From NCBI RefSeq assembly GCF_001953865.1, contig NZ_MQUQ01000035.1, positions 1-37,773 on the forward strand: 37,773 nucleotides of DNA, written 5' to 3'. The notes under the pieces were generated by a model, which was given only the letters and a program-made list of their open reading frames with translations, ran no database searches and was not told the origin of the DNA. The DNA comes from Amycolatopsis coloradensis. GTDB taxonomy: Bacteria > Actinomycetota > Actinomycetes > Mycobacteriales > Pseudonocardiaceae. Positions 24,277 through 33,694 of the stretch are shown here, piece after piece. Positions within the stretch are counted from its first letter, which is position 1; each line of letters opens with the position of its first letter. Position numbers and translations under genes: made by a program.

Positions 24277-25500
24277 ATGCCGACTGCGGACCTGCGTGTC
24301 TTCCGTTGTGAAAGTGACTACGATGCCAATGGTGAGCTTGTCGTGGTTCGTGCTACCTTGGACAAGCGCCGACCGATCGACGTTTGGGTTCCCAGCCTTC
24401 TGAAGGTCAACACTTTGGCTGCCCCGCTGCGACGCAGGATGGCTTACAGGGTTAAGCAACACGAACTCAACCTCGTCCTCAGCTTCTTAAGTATGTCCAA
24501 AAGCAAGAATAGTCGTGTGAGGGCACGGGTCGGAGACCTGAAATCCGCTGCGCGTCACATCGGGGCCTTTGTGACCGAATCGGTGGGCATGGGCATGCTA
24601 ACGGCGACGGTGAGTGACCATTTCCGATGGCCTGGGAACCACGATGACCTTGAGCATTTCGATACTCTGCCCGCCAGGTTTGCAGGAGACTATCACCGGC
24701 GGGGAGTGCGTCCAGACCTCTTGTTCCTCGACCCGGCAGTGGGCATATCCAGGATGGCTGGAGAGGCGCGGGGACGATCTACACGACCCCCTAGGAAAAT
24801 GCGACCGACCGCTGAACAGCGGCGTCGGCTGAATCAGATGCTTGGCTGGTCGGAGCGTCACAACTACCATCCGGTGACGATGGCGTGGACGTGCCTTGGC
24901 GGTCCAGCACTGGCTGTTGACCTGTTTGATGTGACGTTGCCTCCCAGCGGTCAGCGAAGGCCGCCTTCGGCGCCCGCTTCGGAGCCGCCACCTGGCTCCC
25001 GAGTGCCGGATGCGGAAGTTGAGGGACCTCGTTCTATCGCGACGGCTGGTGACGCTTCAGGCGGCGGAATCGTGGACCCTCAGGGTGAGCGAACGAATGA
25101 GAGGCTGGCCGACCGCTCATATCATGCGGTTGACGGAACCGACGAGTCGGGTTTCTCGGGTATGGACTTCGAGATGGGAATGCGCGCCTATGCTCGAAAT
25201 TTTGTAGATTATCTCTACGAAACGGCGCCGGAAAACGGTCGTCAAGTCCTCGACGACGAGCCCGTTCGAGGTGGCTGGGTGAAGACCGACTTAGTCGGAT
25301 CGTCGAAGACACATCTGTTTCTTGGAGTTCTTCGCAGTGAACAGCTGGAGGATCGCCAAGACACGCTGCGTCGACGCCGCCTGGAAGGAGGATGGACAGA
25401 CGACATTCAGGTAGACGTCTTCGGTCGTCTCATCGTCGCTGTGGCGCTAGACAGTGCAACGGCCTCATCTTGGGAGCAAGTGTCAACTCGGCTGGAATGA
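24277..25500 (+). CDS. unknown protein, possible PD-(D/E)XK-like nuclease motif
   Basis: A 407-residue soluble protein that I do not recognise. Residues about 145-225 show a pattern reminiscent of PD-(D/E)XK nucleases: RPDLLFLDP, then EARGR, then a helix QRRRLNQMLGWSERHNYH and the strand VTMAWTCLGG. The usual catalytic Lys is replaced by Arg in EARGR, so activity is doubtful. A Pro/Ser-rich linker (about 228-275) separates this from a C-terminal domain with acidic patches. Codon use is less GC-biased than in the biosynthetic cluster, suggesting separate acquisition. It is probably leaderless. It sits between the exonuclease pair and a dead transposon. Confidence 0.7.
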   Translation: MPTADLRVFRCESDYDANGELVVVRATLDKRRPIDVWVPSLLKVNTLAAPLRRRMAYRVKQHELNLVLSFLSMSKSKNSRVRARVGDLKSAARHIGAFVTESVGMGMLTATVSDHFRWPGNHDDLEHFDTLPARFAGDYHRRGVRPDLLFLDPAVGISRMAGEARGRSTRPPRKMRPTAEQRRRLNQMLGWSERHNYHPVTMAWTCLGGPALAVDLFDVTLPPSGQRRPPSAPASEPPPGSRVPDAEVEGPRSIATAGDASGGGIVDPQGERTNERLADRSYHAVDGTDESGFSGMDFEMGMRAYARNFVDYLYETAPENGRQVLDDEPVRGGWVKTDLVGSSKTHLFLGVLRSEQLEDRQDTLRRRRLEGGWTDDIQVDVFGRLIVAVALDSATASSWEQVSTRLE

Positions 25501-25592
25501 CACTCGGACAGTTCAGCGGAGCCTTGACGTACCCACAAGCTGAGTGCGCACGCTATGGCTGGGCTAGCAGGTGGGTTGTCCGGTCATTGCTG

Positions 25593-25596
25593 CTAG
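25593..25596. repeat. target site duplication, left copy
   Basis: CTAG directly outside the left terminal repeat; the same four bases follow the right repeat at 26966-26969. This fits the YTAR target preference of IS701-family elements. Confidence 0.7.
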
Positions 25597-26965
25597 TACT
25601 CCAGCCGCACTTTGTGATGATGGTCGGGTAGTGTGTCGATCTTGTGTTGAGTGATGATGATCTGGCTGCCTGGGTTACCGGTTTGGATGACCTGTTTGCG
25701 AAGGTCGCGGGACAGTTTCATCGGGCTGAACCTCGGCGCAGGGCCCGTGCCTATGTGCGTGGCTTGCTTGCGCCGCTGGCCGGCAAGAACGGGTGGACAC
25801 TGGCCGAGGCTGCCGGGGATATCACCCCGGATGGGATGCAAAGTCTGCTCAACGCGGCGGCCTGGGACGCTGACGGCGTCCGTGATGATGTCCGCGACTA
25901 CGCGATCAGTCACCTGGGTGAGCGTGACGGTGTGTCGATTGTGGACGAGACCGGATTTCTCAAGAAGGGCACCAAATTTGCTGGGGTGCAACGCCAGTAT
26001 TCCGGCACTGCCGGACGCGTCGAGAACTGCCAGCTCGGCGTGTTTTGTGCTTATGCCACAAGCAAAGGTCGTACCTTGATCGACCGTGAGCTGAATGTGC
26101 CGAAGTCCTGGACCTGCGTCAGGGAACGCTGCCGCGAGGCAGCGGTTCCCGACGAGGTCGAGTTCGCGACCAAACCGTGCTCGCGCAGCGGATGCTCGCC
26201 CGTGCTCTGGACGCCGGCGTGCCCGCCACCTGGGTCACCGCCGACTAAGCCTACGGCGGTGACTCGAAATTCCGTCGCTGGCTGGAAGATCAGCGGATCG
26301 GCTATGTCGTGGCCGTGCCCAGCAGCCAGACCATCCCCGCGGTGGCCGGCACGTCCCGCGCCGACGCGCTCGTCGCTCACGCACCCGCTGACGCGTGGAA
26401 ACGCCGAAGCTGCGGAGACGGCGCCAAAGGACCACGGCTGTTCGACTGGGCCGTCGCCGAACTACTCACCTATTCCGACACCACTCCACCCGGCTGGGAC
26501 CGCTGGTTACTCGCCCGCCGTTCGTCGACCCGCAACAGCAAAGGAAAGTATGAGATCGCCTACTACTTATGTTGCGCCCCAACAGGAACGATCGATCAGG
26601 AACTGATTCGGGTCGCTGAAGCACGCTGGGCGATCGAGGACTGCTTCCAGACCGCCAAAACCGACATCGGCCTGGATCAGTGCTAGGTACGCCGCTACGA
26701 CGCCCTGGTACCGGCACATCACCCTGGCCATGCTCGCCCATACCTACCTGGCCGTCACCGCCGCGATAGCCCCAAAAGCCCTGGTAGCGGCCTCATCCCC
26801 ATCACACTGGGCGAGGTCAAGCGTCTCCTGGCACACCTGATCACCACCCGCTCGACCACCTCGCGACCTGGGCCTGGTCACACTGGCGCCGACGCCATCA
26901 ACACCGCGCCCAGCAAGCCCACACCAGCGAAGACAGGCCATTAATCACGAACTGCGGCTGGAGCA
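25597..26965. mobile_element. degenerate IS701-family insertion sequence
   Basis: A 1369-bp element. Terminal inverted repeats of 22 bp (25597-25618 and 26944-26965, both opening with a CTCCAGCCGCA-type sequence at the tips) match at 19 of 22 positions. They are flanked by perfect CTAG duplications. The only gene inside is a broken transposase. Intact ends with a dead gene mean an old insertion that can no longer move itself but might be moved by a related active copy. Confidence 0.88.
25644..26943 (+). pseudogene. IS701-family DDE transposase, inactivated
   Basis: The N-terminal part is clear: LDDLFAKVAGQFHRAEPRRR, IVDETGFLKKGTKFAGVQRQ (first catalytic Asp region) and YSGTAGRVENCQLGVF. A one-base deletion after 26177 shifts the frame; the restored frame reads AQRMLARALDAGVPATWVTA and hits TAA at 26246-26248, in place of the usual Glu codon before AYGG. 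The next stretch (VAVPSSQTIPAVAGTSRADA to AEARWAIEDCFQTAKTDIGL) is intact. It is then cut by TAG at 26684-26686, and an extra C near 26703 and further shifts break the C-terminus. At least four lesions make it certainly non-functional. Confidence 0.9.
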
Positions 26966-26969
26966 CTAG
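26966..26969. repeat. target site duplication, right copy
   Basis: CTAG, identical to the copy at the left end of the insertion sequence. Confidence 0.7.
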
Positions 26970-27243
26970 CGCTCGCGCGGGCCTGCGGGCTGCACGCAGC
27001 AACCATCGCGACCGTCGGTGCTCTCGGTGAAGTCCGCCGCCGCTGCCGAAAGGTCATGATCGACTCGATAAGCTCACCAGTGCAGGTCACTTCCCAGAAG
27101 GGATTCGCGCAATCATACCGGAAGTGCCACTGCCTTGTGGTGATTTCAGCGAGCCGTTAACTGGGTGGTCTTTCGTTCAAACTCAAGTGATCCTTCATAA
27201 GGGAAGAGAAATTCAGTTCCTCGATTCGAGTAAGGAGAACCTG

Positions 27244-27684
27244 GTGAACGTGCTGAAGAGATTTATGGTGGGCACTCTGGTGGTGCTTACTTCACTGGTG
27301 GGCGCGGGAACGGCGATGGCGGCTCCGCCGACTCCCGCAGAGGTGGGTATCCAAGCCGAAGGTGGAGGTACGACGCTCATCCAGAGCGGGACCGGCTGGC
27401 TCAGTGTCCGCTGGTCCGCGCAGAGCAGGCATACCATCTGGTGGGGTGAAGGCGAATTCGTCAGCTCCGGTGGCGTCGGGAACCCGAAAATCGTGGTGAC
27501 TTTCTTCTACGACAACGGTCAGATCTTCGATGAGAGCAGTAACTCCTGGGGTGGCAGACGAATGGCCGAGAAACACCACCGCGACATCAACCAGAGTGTG
27601 GACCGGGCCATCGTTACCGTGTGCGCTGCCCTGTTCGAAGGATCGACCTACCTGAATCGGGCTTGCGCGCCGATCACGGCATGA
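27244..27684 (+). CDS. small secreted protein, unknown function
   Basis: A 146-residue exported protein. The N-terminus (VLKRFMVGTLVVLTSLVGAG then TAMA-APP) is a clear Sec signal peptide with an AMA cleavage site. The mature domain is rich in beta-prone, aromatic stretches (GWLSVRWSAQSRHTIWWGEG, KIVVTFFYDNGQIFDESSN) and has two cysteines near the end that could form one disulfide. No family was recognised. GTG 27244 has AAGGAGAA five to six bases upstream; the longer upstream frame is not needed. A 32-bp palindrome 110 bases after the stop may terminate it. Confidence 0.8.
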   Translation: MNVLKRFMVGTLVVLTSLVGAGTAMAAPPTPAEVGIQAEGGGTTLIQSGTGWLSVRWSAQSRHTIWWGEGEFVSSGGVGNPKIVVTFFYDNGQIFDESSNSWGGRRMAEKHHRDINQSVDRAIVTVCAALFEGSTYLNRACAPITA

Positions 27685-27794
27685 GCTGCCGCTTCCGGTA
27701 GATGATCGCTTGTTCGGCCCGATCACATTGCCGTCGGCTCGTCGGACGGCCCCAGTCCCAGCCGCTGCCAATGCGCGGTGGTCTCGCCAAGGAT

Positions 27795-27826
27795 TCCAGA
27801 GCGCATCGGGCCCGATGCGCTCTGGA
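27795..27826. terminator. 32-bp perfect palindrome, probable bidirectional terminator
   Basis: Each half reads TCCAGAGCGCATCGGG or its exact complement, meeting at GGGCCC with no spacer. In RNA it would form a very stable GC-rich hairpin, followed by CCTTTC but no T-run. It lies downstream of the secreted protein gene. A protein-binding or recombination site is the alternative. The rest of 27685-28035 holds no supported gene. Confidence 0.55.
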
Positions 27827-28035
27827 CCCTTTCACTCAGGTTTAGGTGGTCTTCGATCCGGCCGTGGTCGGCGATGGCGCAAGCTGCTCCGCCGCGCTCC
27901 TTGCGACAGAGGACGGCGAATCAGCCCAGCTCTGTGCGCGCGCCATCGGCGACTCGGGTTTCACCTGTCGTTGTCGGAGGATAGCGAGCCTGTCTTTTCG
28001 GCTCGGCCCACCACCTTCTTGACGAACTCGATCGA

Positions 28036-28400
28036 ACCGCAGTCCCGGCGAGCACCGCGGTCGTGTGCCCATGGCGACCTGCACTGGTGCAACCTGACCA
28101 CCCCGACGTTGTGGATGCTGGATTGGGAGCATTGGGGATGGGCGCCGCGCGGCTACGACGCCGCGGTTCTGTACTGTGCCAGCGTTCTGCGACCAGATGC
28201 CGCGCGCCGGCTGTCCGATGAGCATCTCGACTACCGCCCCGAGCACCACGGCACTCGCCGGATCAGCCTGGGCCCGATCCGGCACCGTGGCCGCCGAGGA
28301 CCTGCTGACCTCCTCGCCGCAGCGCGTCACGGACCCGTAAGGGTTCGACCGGCTCCTGTGGGCCCCGACGGCCACCAGGAGATTCGAGCTGATCGGGCGT
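28036..28400 (+). pseudogene. aminoglycoside phosphotransferase-like gene fragment
   Basis: One frame contains the kinase catalytic loop CAHGDLHWCNL (the HxDxxxxN Brenner motif, His codon at 28069) followed by WMLDWEHWGWAPRGYDAA, the metal-binding segment of APH-type kinases with the usual helix after it. The N-terminal ATP-binding lobe is missing or scrambled and the C-terminus runs into nonsense. It is therefore a remnant and gives no reason to expect drug resistance. Confidence 0.65.
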
Positions 28401-28403
28401 AAG

Positions 28404-29317
28404 GACGCCGCCACGGGACGAGGTCACTCCCCGCGCGATCAACCGCCTCCTCGGCCCGGCCCACCACCAGGTCACCGGCACGGGCGCGGACGGCCGGATG
28501 GCAGCGAGCGGATCGACGTGCTCGCGGTCGATGCCGTCACTCGCCAGTACCTGCCCGCCGTGATCCTTGGGTTCGCCGCCACCGGTTTCGACGACGTGCG
28601 CCTGACCGTCGCGGTCGACGACATCGTCAGCACACCACACGACCAGGCGCTGGCCGAAGCCGGCGGTACCGCCGCCATGAAGATCAGGGTCGAACCCTCG
28701 GTCGGGGAACCCGCGCTGCCGCCGCAACTGGCCGCCCAGCGCGCGCCCCACGACACCGTCCGCGGCCTGCAACGGCGCGCCGACACCACTCCAGCGGTGA
28801 CCGAACCCGGCACCGTCCTCGCAGCCGATGACGAGGACGCCGCCGCCGCGCGCGCGGAATTGGCCGCGCTCACCGTGCGCAGCGTCCCCTCTTCGAACAC
28901 CCAGAACTACTCGCCACCGCCGTGGCCAGTGCACGCCGCCGGTTCCTGCTCGTCGCCCCGGTCCTGCGCGCGGCGGTCGTCACCGACGGCCTGATCGCCC
29001 AGTTGGAGATGATGCTCCGCCGACGGGACTTGGTCGCCCGGATCGCCTACGGGCTCGGCCACCCCGATCGCGATCACGACGCCGACGCGCTCGAGCGGCT
29101 CACTTGTCTCGCCGACGCCCACGTCAACCTGAGTTTGGTGCGCGCGCACGACCTGATCTTCGACGACACGTGGGCGAACACCGGTTTCGACTGGCTGTCC
29201 TTCGGCGGCCCGGACCGGGTGTACCGAAGGGAAGAAGGCACCCTCATACGCTCCGCCGCGGTCGACGACCGCTACGCCCACTGTGCGTCCGAGCTCGAAC
29301 TCGCGTTCATCACGTAG
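28404..29317 (+). pseudogene. frameshifted phospholipase D-like gene
   Basis: Three frames combine into one protein: a start piece (VTPRAINRLLGPAHHQVTG, about 28420-28490), a middle piece (RIDVLAVDAVTRQYLPAVIL to about 28885) and an end piece (PLFEHPELLATAVASARRRF to the stop at 29317). The end piece resembles PLD-family (HKD) proteins: LVRAHDLIFDDTWANTGFDW then LSF, but the Lys two places after the His is gone. With at least two frameshifts and a damaged active site it is dead. Confidence 0.5.
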
Positions 29318-29427
29318 CCACAGTCAAGTGTTCCTGGGCCGGTCACGACCTGCCCGATGCACGGAGCCGAGCCGCCTTGCCGATCGGCTATGCCACTTCG
29401 GCGACCGCGACTCGCCGCCCCGACGGC

Positions 29428-30399
29428 TCAGCCACTCAGCAAGACCTCGCCGCGCGGTGAAACGTGGTGGAGTGCGAAGCCGTGGTCCCGGACCGTGGTG
29501 ATGAGCCCAGCGTTCCGCAGCACCGACGTGTGCTGGCTGATCCCGGCGACGGAGATCCCGACCGACCGCGCGAGATCCGACGTGGTGACGGGCGCGTCCG
29601 TAGCGATGGCGTGCAGGATTTGTGCCCGGGTCCTGCCCAGCAAAGCGGCGAGCGACCGGCTGAGACGCGTGGAACCGCCGATGGCGAGAGCGTCGAATTC
29701 CCGGTCGACGGGATAGACGAGCACGGGTCGTTCGTTCTGCCGCAGCAGGGTGATGGGCCTTGGCCCGCAGAAGAACGAGGGCACCAGGGTCAAGCCCCGC
29801 CCTTCCAGGTGGACGTCCTGGTCGACCGGATAGCCGACTTCCAGCACCCCGCCGTCCCAGCGGATATCGGGATGCAAGGCTGTGAGCATGGCTCCGGCGC
29901 CCTCACCGATCGCGGTCGCGGCCCTTCTCTCGCGATCCGCGCCTGCCATTCGCCGGATGACGTCCCAGAAGGGGTCGATTGCGGCTGCGTGGTAGGCCTT
30001 CAACGCGTCGCGCAGCCGATGCAGTGCCTCGCGCCTGCCGTCGGCCAGGTCAGTCGTCCAGGCTGTCGGACGTGTTTGGGTCGCCAGGAGCGAAAGGTCG
30101 GCCCGGAGGCTGGTCCGCGAGGTGGCCAGCAGCTGGTCCAGACCTGTTTCGAAGTCGGCTTCGCCCGCGGTCGGGGTCAAGAAGTCCGGCGAGTAGCCCA
30201 GCGGCCGCGCCAAGGGCCAGAGCAGGGCGGCCGACGGCGCTAGTTTGCCGCGCACCGCCGTGCGCCAGGCACGAAGCGCGCCACTGATTCCGACCGTTTG
30301 CGCCGCGTGCACGCTCAGCAGAAGTTCCCACAGCGGATCAGGGGCGACAGAAACCCGCAATCCGAGCACGTCGGCCGCCGAAAAGTGAATGCGCAACAC
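29428..30399 (-). CDS. ArsR-type winged-helix transcriptional regulator
   Basis: A 323-residue regulator of an actinobacterial type with a long N-terminal sensing domain and a C-terminal ArsR-like winged helix. The helix-turn-helix reads ILHAIATDAPVTTSDLARSV then GISVAGISQHTSVLRNAGLI (about residues 255-305), with a wing TTVRDHGFALHHV. The N-terminal domain starts LRIHFSAADVLGLRVSVAPD, typical of this group; the ligand is unknown. GTG 30399 lies four bases after GAGGGGG; the adjacent TTG 30396 has better spacing. It is divergent from the large SARP regulator. Confidence 0.85.
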   Translation of the reverse strand: MLRIHFSAADVLGLRVSVAPDPLWELLLSVHAAQTVGISGALRAWRTAVRGKLAPSAALLWPLARPLGYSPDFLTPTAGEADFETGLDQLLATSRTSLRADLSLLATQTRPTAWTTDLADGRREALHRLRDALKAYHAAAIDPFWDVIRRMAGADRERRAATAIGEGAGAMLTALHPDIRWDGGVLEVGYPVDQDVHLEGRGLTLVPSFFCGPRPITLLRQNERPVLVYPVDREFDALAIGGSTRLSRSLAALLGRTRAQILHAIATDAPVTTSDLARSVGISVAGISQHTSVLRNAGLITTVRDHGFALHHVSPRGEVLLSG

Positions 30400-30606
30400 A
30401 AGACCCCCTCTGTTCGCCGGTCCAGCCTAGGCACGACACCGATCCCGGGACCTGGCGCGATCCTTGAGCCGCGTCACCGCCTTGACCAGGCAAAAGAGGC
30501 GCAGACCGGCAGAGTTCGTTCTCGACCGGCGAAACAGGGGGAAATTCGTCGACCGGACACGGTATTTTTGTGACAGGTCGGCAAAAGAACGAACGCTGGG
30601 GGCGTC

Positions 30607-33600
30607 ATGACCTTGGGTAAAGCGCTGCGCGCCTACCGAGCACGGAACGGAATCACCCAGAACGAATTGGCCCTTCGCGCGGGTCTGAGCGTGCGCACCC
30701 TGCGGGACATCGAACGGGAGTCGAGCCCCCGGCCGCATCCCAGGTCGGTCCGGAAGCTCGTCGAGGTCACCGGGCTTTCCGCCGTCGAGATCACCTCCGG
30801 CACGGCGCTGCGGATCGACGTGCTCGGCCCGATGATCGTTCGGGACGGCGGACGCCGGATCGACATCGGCGCCCCGAAGCTGAGGCGTCTGCTCGGCCTG
30901 CTGGCCCTGCGGGCGAATGAGCCGGTGGCACAGTCGGACATCGTCGATTTCGTGTGGGTCGAGGACATCCCCGCCACCTACCGGGATCTCGTCCACACCT
31001 ATGTGTCCCGGATTCGGCGGCTGCTGCGGACGAACGGCTCGACCGCACAGCTGCGCAGGATCGGCACCGGATACCAGCTCACCGTGACGGCCGGGCAATG
31101 CGACGCCCTGGAATTCACCGTCCTGGCGACCGACGCGGCGGCCCAGCACGAGGCGGGGCGGCTCTGGACGGCCGAGGAAGTGTACGAGAAAGCGCTCACG
31201 TTGTGGCGAGGCCCGGTGCTGGCCGACTTCGGGCCGGAGGCCCATCAGCATCCGGCCGTCGTCGCGCTGACGCAACGATGGATGACCGTCGTTCTCACCT
31301 ACGCGGATCTCGCCTTCGCGCGCGGCCGCCATCAGGACGCCTTGCCACGACTGCGAAAGGTCACCGAGGTTGAACCCCTGCACGAGGGCGCCAACGCGCG
31401 GATCGTGCTCGCGCTCGCCGCCACCGGGCAGCGACAGGCCGCCATCCGTCTGTTCCACGAGATCAGCGGTCGACTCCGTGAGTTCTTCGGTGTCGACCCC
31501 GGATCCGAACTGCGTGCGGCGTATCGGCGCTGTCTCGGGCCCGACCGGGCGACGCCGAGCCGGGACGAGAACCCCCGGGCACCGGCACAGCTACCGCCTG
31601 ACAGCACCGCCTTCTTGGGCCGCGCTCGGCAACTGGCGGAACTCGACGCCTTTCTGAACGTCGCCGACGGCTCGCGGCGCACCGCGAGGGTCATCGTCCT
31701 CACCGGCTCCGCGGGTGTCGGGAAGACCGCGCTCGCGGTCCACTGGGCCCACCGGGTCAGTCACCGGTTCCCTGACGGGCAGCTGTACTACGACCTGCAT
31801 GGCTTTTCCGGCACCGTGGCCCGGAGCGCGGGCGACGCGCTGACAGCGTTCCTCACCGGGCTCGGCGTCAAATCCACCTCGGTCCCGCACGATGTCGAAG
31901 CACGCGCGGCCATGCTGCGTTCCGTGCTCGCCGACCGCGAGGTGCTGCTCGTGCTGGACAACGTGACCGGGCCGGAACAGGTCCTGCCCATCCTGCCCGC
32001 CAATCCGCGCAGCGCGGTAGCGGTGACCAGCCGCAATGACCTGTCCGCGCTCGGCCTGCGCACCGACGCCCGGTTCATCGAATTGGACGTACTCGGCGAC
32101 CGCGAAGCCGTCACTTTGCTCGCTCGCTTGCTGGGCCGGAGTCCGGCCACCCCGGCACTGGCCGAATTGAGTGATCTGTGCGCACGTCTGCCGCTGGCGT
32201 TGAGGATCGCAGCGGCGAACCTCGCGCGTGGAGCCTCCTACGGGGGCCTCGATGACTATGTGACCGCACTCCGCGAAGGCAACCGGCTCGCCGGGCTGAC
32301 ACTCGGCCGCAACGGTGGTGTGGCGGTGCAAGCGGCGTTCGACCTCTCCTACGCCACCCTGGGTCCGGGGTCCGCTCGCCTGTTCCGCCTGCTTGGTCTC
32401 GTCCCCTCGGCCGATGTGAGCATCGCGGCTCTGGCGGCGCTGGCGGGCCTCACCGTCGAACACACAATGGACCTCGTCGACCAGCTCGTCGGAGCGCATC
32501 TCCTCCAGCCTCGGGTCTCCGACCGCTACCAGGTCCACGACCTCCTCCGCCTGTACGCGGCCCAGCTTTGCTCCGAAGTGGACAGTGCGAGTGATCGGTC
32601 CCTCGCCGGACAGCGGCTCTCCGAGCACTACCTGCACGCGGCAAAGGCGATGACCGACCGGGCCTACCCGGGCATGTTGCGGTTGTGCTCCTTACCCGAA
32701 ACACGCTGCCGCGCCGAGGAAATCGCCGTCGCGCCGGCGGACTGGCTCGCGGCCGAACGCGGAAACCTGGCGGCTTCGGTCCTGCACGCCGCCGAACACG
32801 GCCCACGGGAACTCTCTTGGCAGCTCACCGATGTCCTCCGCGGTTACCTGTGGCGCAACTACGATGTCGCCACCTGGCGCTCGATGGCCGAGGCGGCGTT
32901 GACGGCCGCCCAGCGAGAAGGGAACGAGTCCGCGGAAGCGGCCATGCACTACAGCCTCGGGGCCGCCCACCGGTCTTGCGGACATGATCCCCTCGCGGCG
33001 AAAAGACATCTTCGTCGCGCGGAACGCATGTTCCGGGATTTGGGCATGCCCGCCGGACAGGCCGCGGCCCTCGATTGCCTCGGCACGGTCCTGCACCAAA
33101 CCGGGAGATCCCGGCGAGCGCTCACCGTCCTGGGACAGTCCGTCGAGCTGTGCCGTCGGGCCGGGTTCACGGTCGGACTGGCCAAGGCGTTGTGCACCCT
33201 GGGATTCGTCGCCGCGGACCTCGGACTGGCCGAGTTCGCGCGGGAAAGCCTTCTCGAAGCACTGGCGTTGAACGAGGAACTGGACGACCAGCACCTCGAA
33301 GCTTCGGCACTGCACAATTTGAGCCGGGTCCATCACCACGCGAGCCGCTACGACGAGGCCATGGACGGCTTCCACCGGGCACTGGCGATTCGCATCGAGA
33401 TCGGCGACCTCGAAGGAAGAGCGGCGACCCTTCGCGCCATCGGCCACCTGTCGGATTCGGCGGGTGAAGACGCGACGGCCCAGAGGTACTGGCACGAGGC
33501 TCTCGCCGTGTTCGACCGGATCGGTCACCCCGCCGCCACGAGCATCCGGTCCCTGCTGCGCGGTCGCGGCCTCGGTTCGCCACCGGCTTTCGCCCGAGCC

Positions 33601-33624
33601 GCAAGCTCTTTAGCGAGACCTTAA
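30607..33624 (+). CDS. XRE-SARP-NB-ARC-TPR regulator, AfsR-like
   Basis: A 1005-residue multidomain regulator. Residues 4-60 are an XRE helix-turn-helix (LRAYRARNGITQNELALRAG). Residues 68-160 form an OmpR-type winged helix of the SARP class (IDVLGPMIVRDGGRRIDIGA to RIGTGYQLTV). Residues 165-310 are the bacterial transcriptional activation domain. Residues 340-600 are an NB-ARC ATPase with P-loop GSAGVGKT (367-374) and Walker B REVLLVLDN near 440. The remainder is TPR-like repeats. AfsR-like proteins integrate nucleotide binding and partner signals to activate secondary metabolism. A second DNA-binding head in front of the SARP domain is an added feature. ATG 30607 follows GGGGGC. Confidence 0.9.
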   Translation: MTLGKALRAYRARNGITQNELALRAGLSVRTLRDIERESSPRPHPRSVRKLVEVTGLSAVEITSGTALRIDVLGPMIVRDGGRRIDIGAPKLRRLLGLLALRANEPVAQSDIVDFVWVEDIPATYRDLVHTYVSRIRRLLRTNGSTAQLRRIGTGYQLTVTAGQCDALEFTVLATDAAAQHEAGRLWTAEEVYEKALTLWRGPVLADFGPEAHQHPAVVALTQRWMTVVLTYADLAFARGRHQDALPRLRKVTEVEPLHEGANARIVLALAATGQRQAAIRLFHEISGRLREFFGVDPGSELRAAYRRCLGPDRATPSRDENPRAPAQLPPDSTAFLGRARQLAELDAFLNVADGSRRTARVIVLTGSAGVGKTALAVHWAHRVSHRFPDGQLYYDLHGFSGTVARSAGDALTAFLTGLGVKSTSVPHDVEARAAMLRSVLADREVLLVLDNVTGPEQVLPILPANPRSAVAVTSRNDLSALGLRTDARFIELDVLGDREAVTLLARLLGRSPATPALAELSDLCARLPLALRIAAANLARGASYGGLDDYVTALREGNRLAGLTLGRNGGVAVQAAFDLSYATLGPGSARLFRLLGLVPSADVSIAALAALAGLTVEHTMDLVDQLVGAHLLQPRVSDRYQVHDLLRLYAAQLCSEVDSASDRSLAGQRLSEHYLHAAKAMTDRAYPGMLRLCSLPETRCRAEEIAVAPADWLAAERGNLAASVLHAAEHGPRELSWQLTDVLRGYLWRNYDVATWRSMAEAALTAAQREGNESAEAAMHYSLGAAHRSCGHDPLAAKRHLRRAERMFRDLGMPAGQAAALDCLGTVLHQTGRSRRALTVLGQSVELCRRAGFTVGLAKALCTLGFVAADLGLAEFARESLLEALALNEELDDQHLEASALHNLSRVHHHASRYDEAMDGFHRALAIRIEIGDLEGRAATLRAIGHLSDSAGEDATAQRYWHEALAVFDRIGHPAATSIRSLLRGRGLGSPPAFARAASSLARP

Positions 33625-33694
33625 CCGCCTTGTCCGGGGTATCGCCTTCGTGGACTACTGATCTCGTTCTTCTGACGTTCACGAAGGAGCAGAA

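Noticed and set aside
28518..28994. An intact gene for a PLD-like protein
   Set aside because: The domain signature continues in a different frame after about 28885, and the frame before 28500 is also displaced, so no single intact frame exists.
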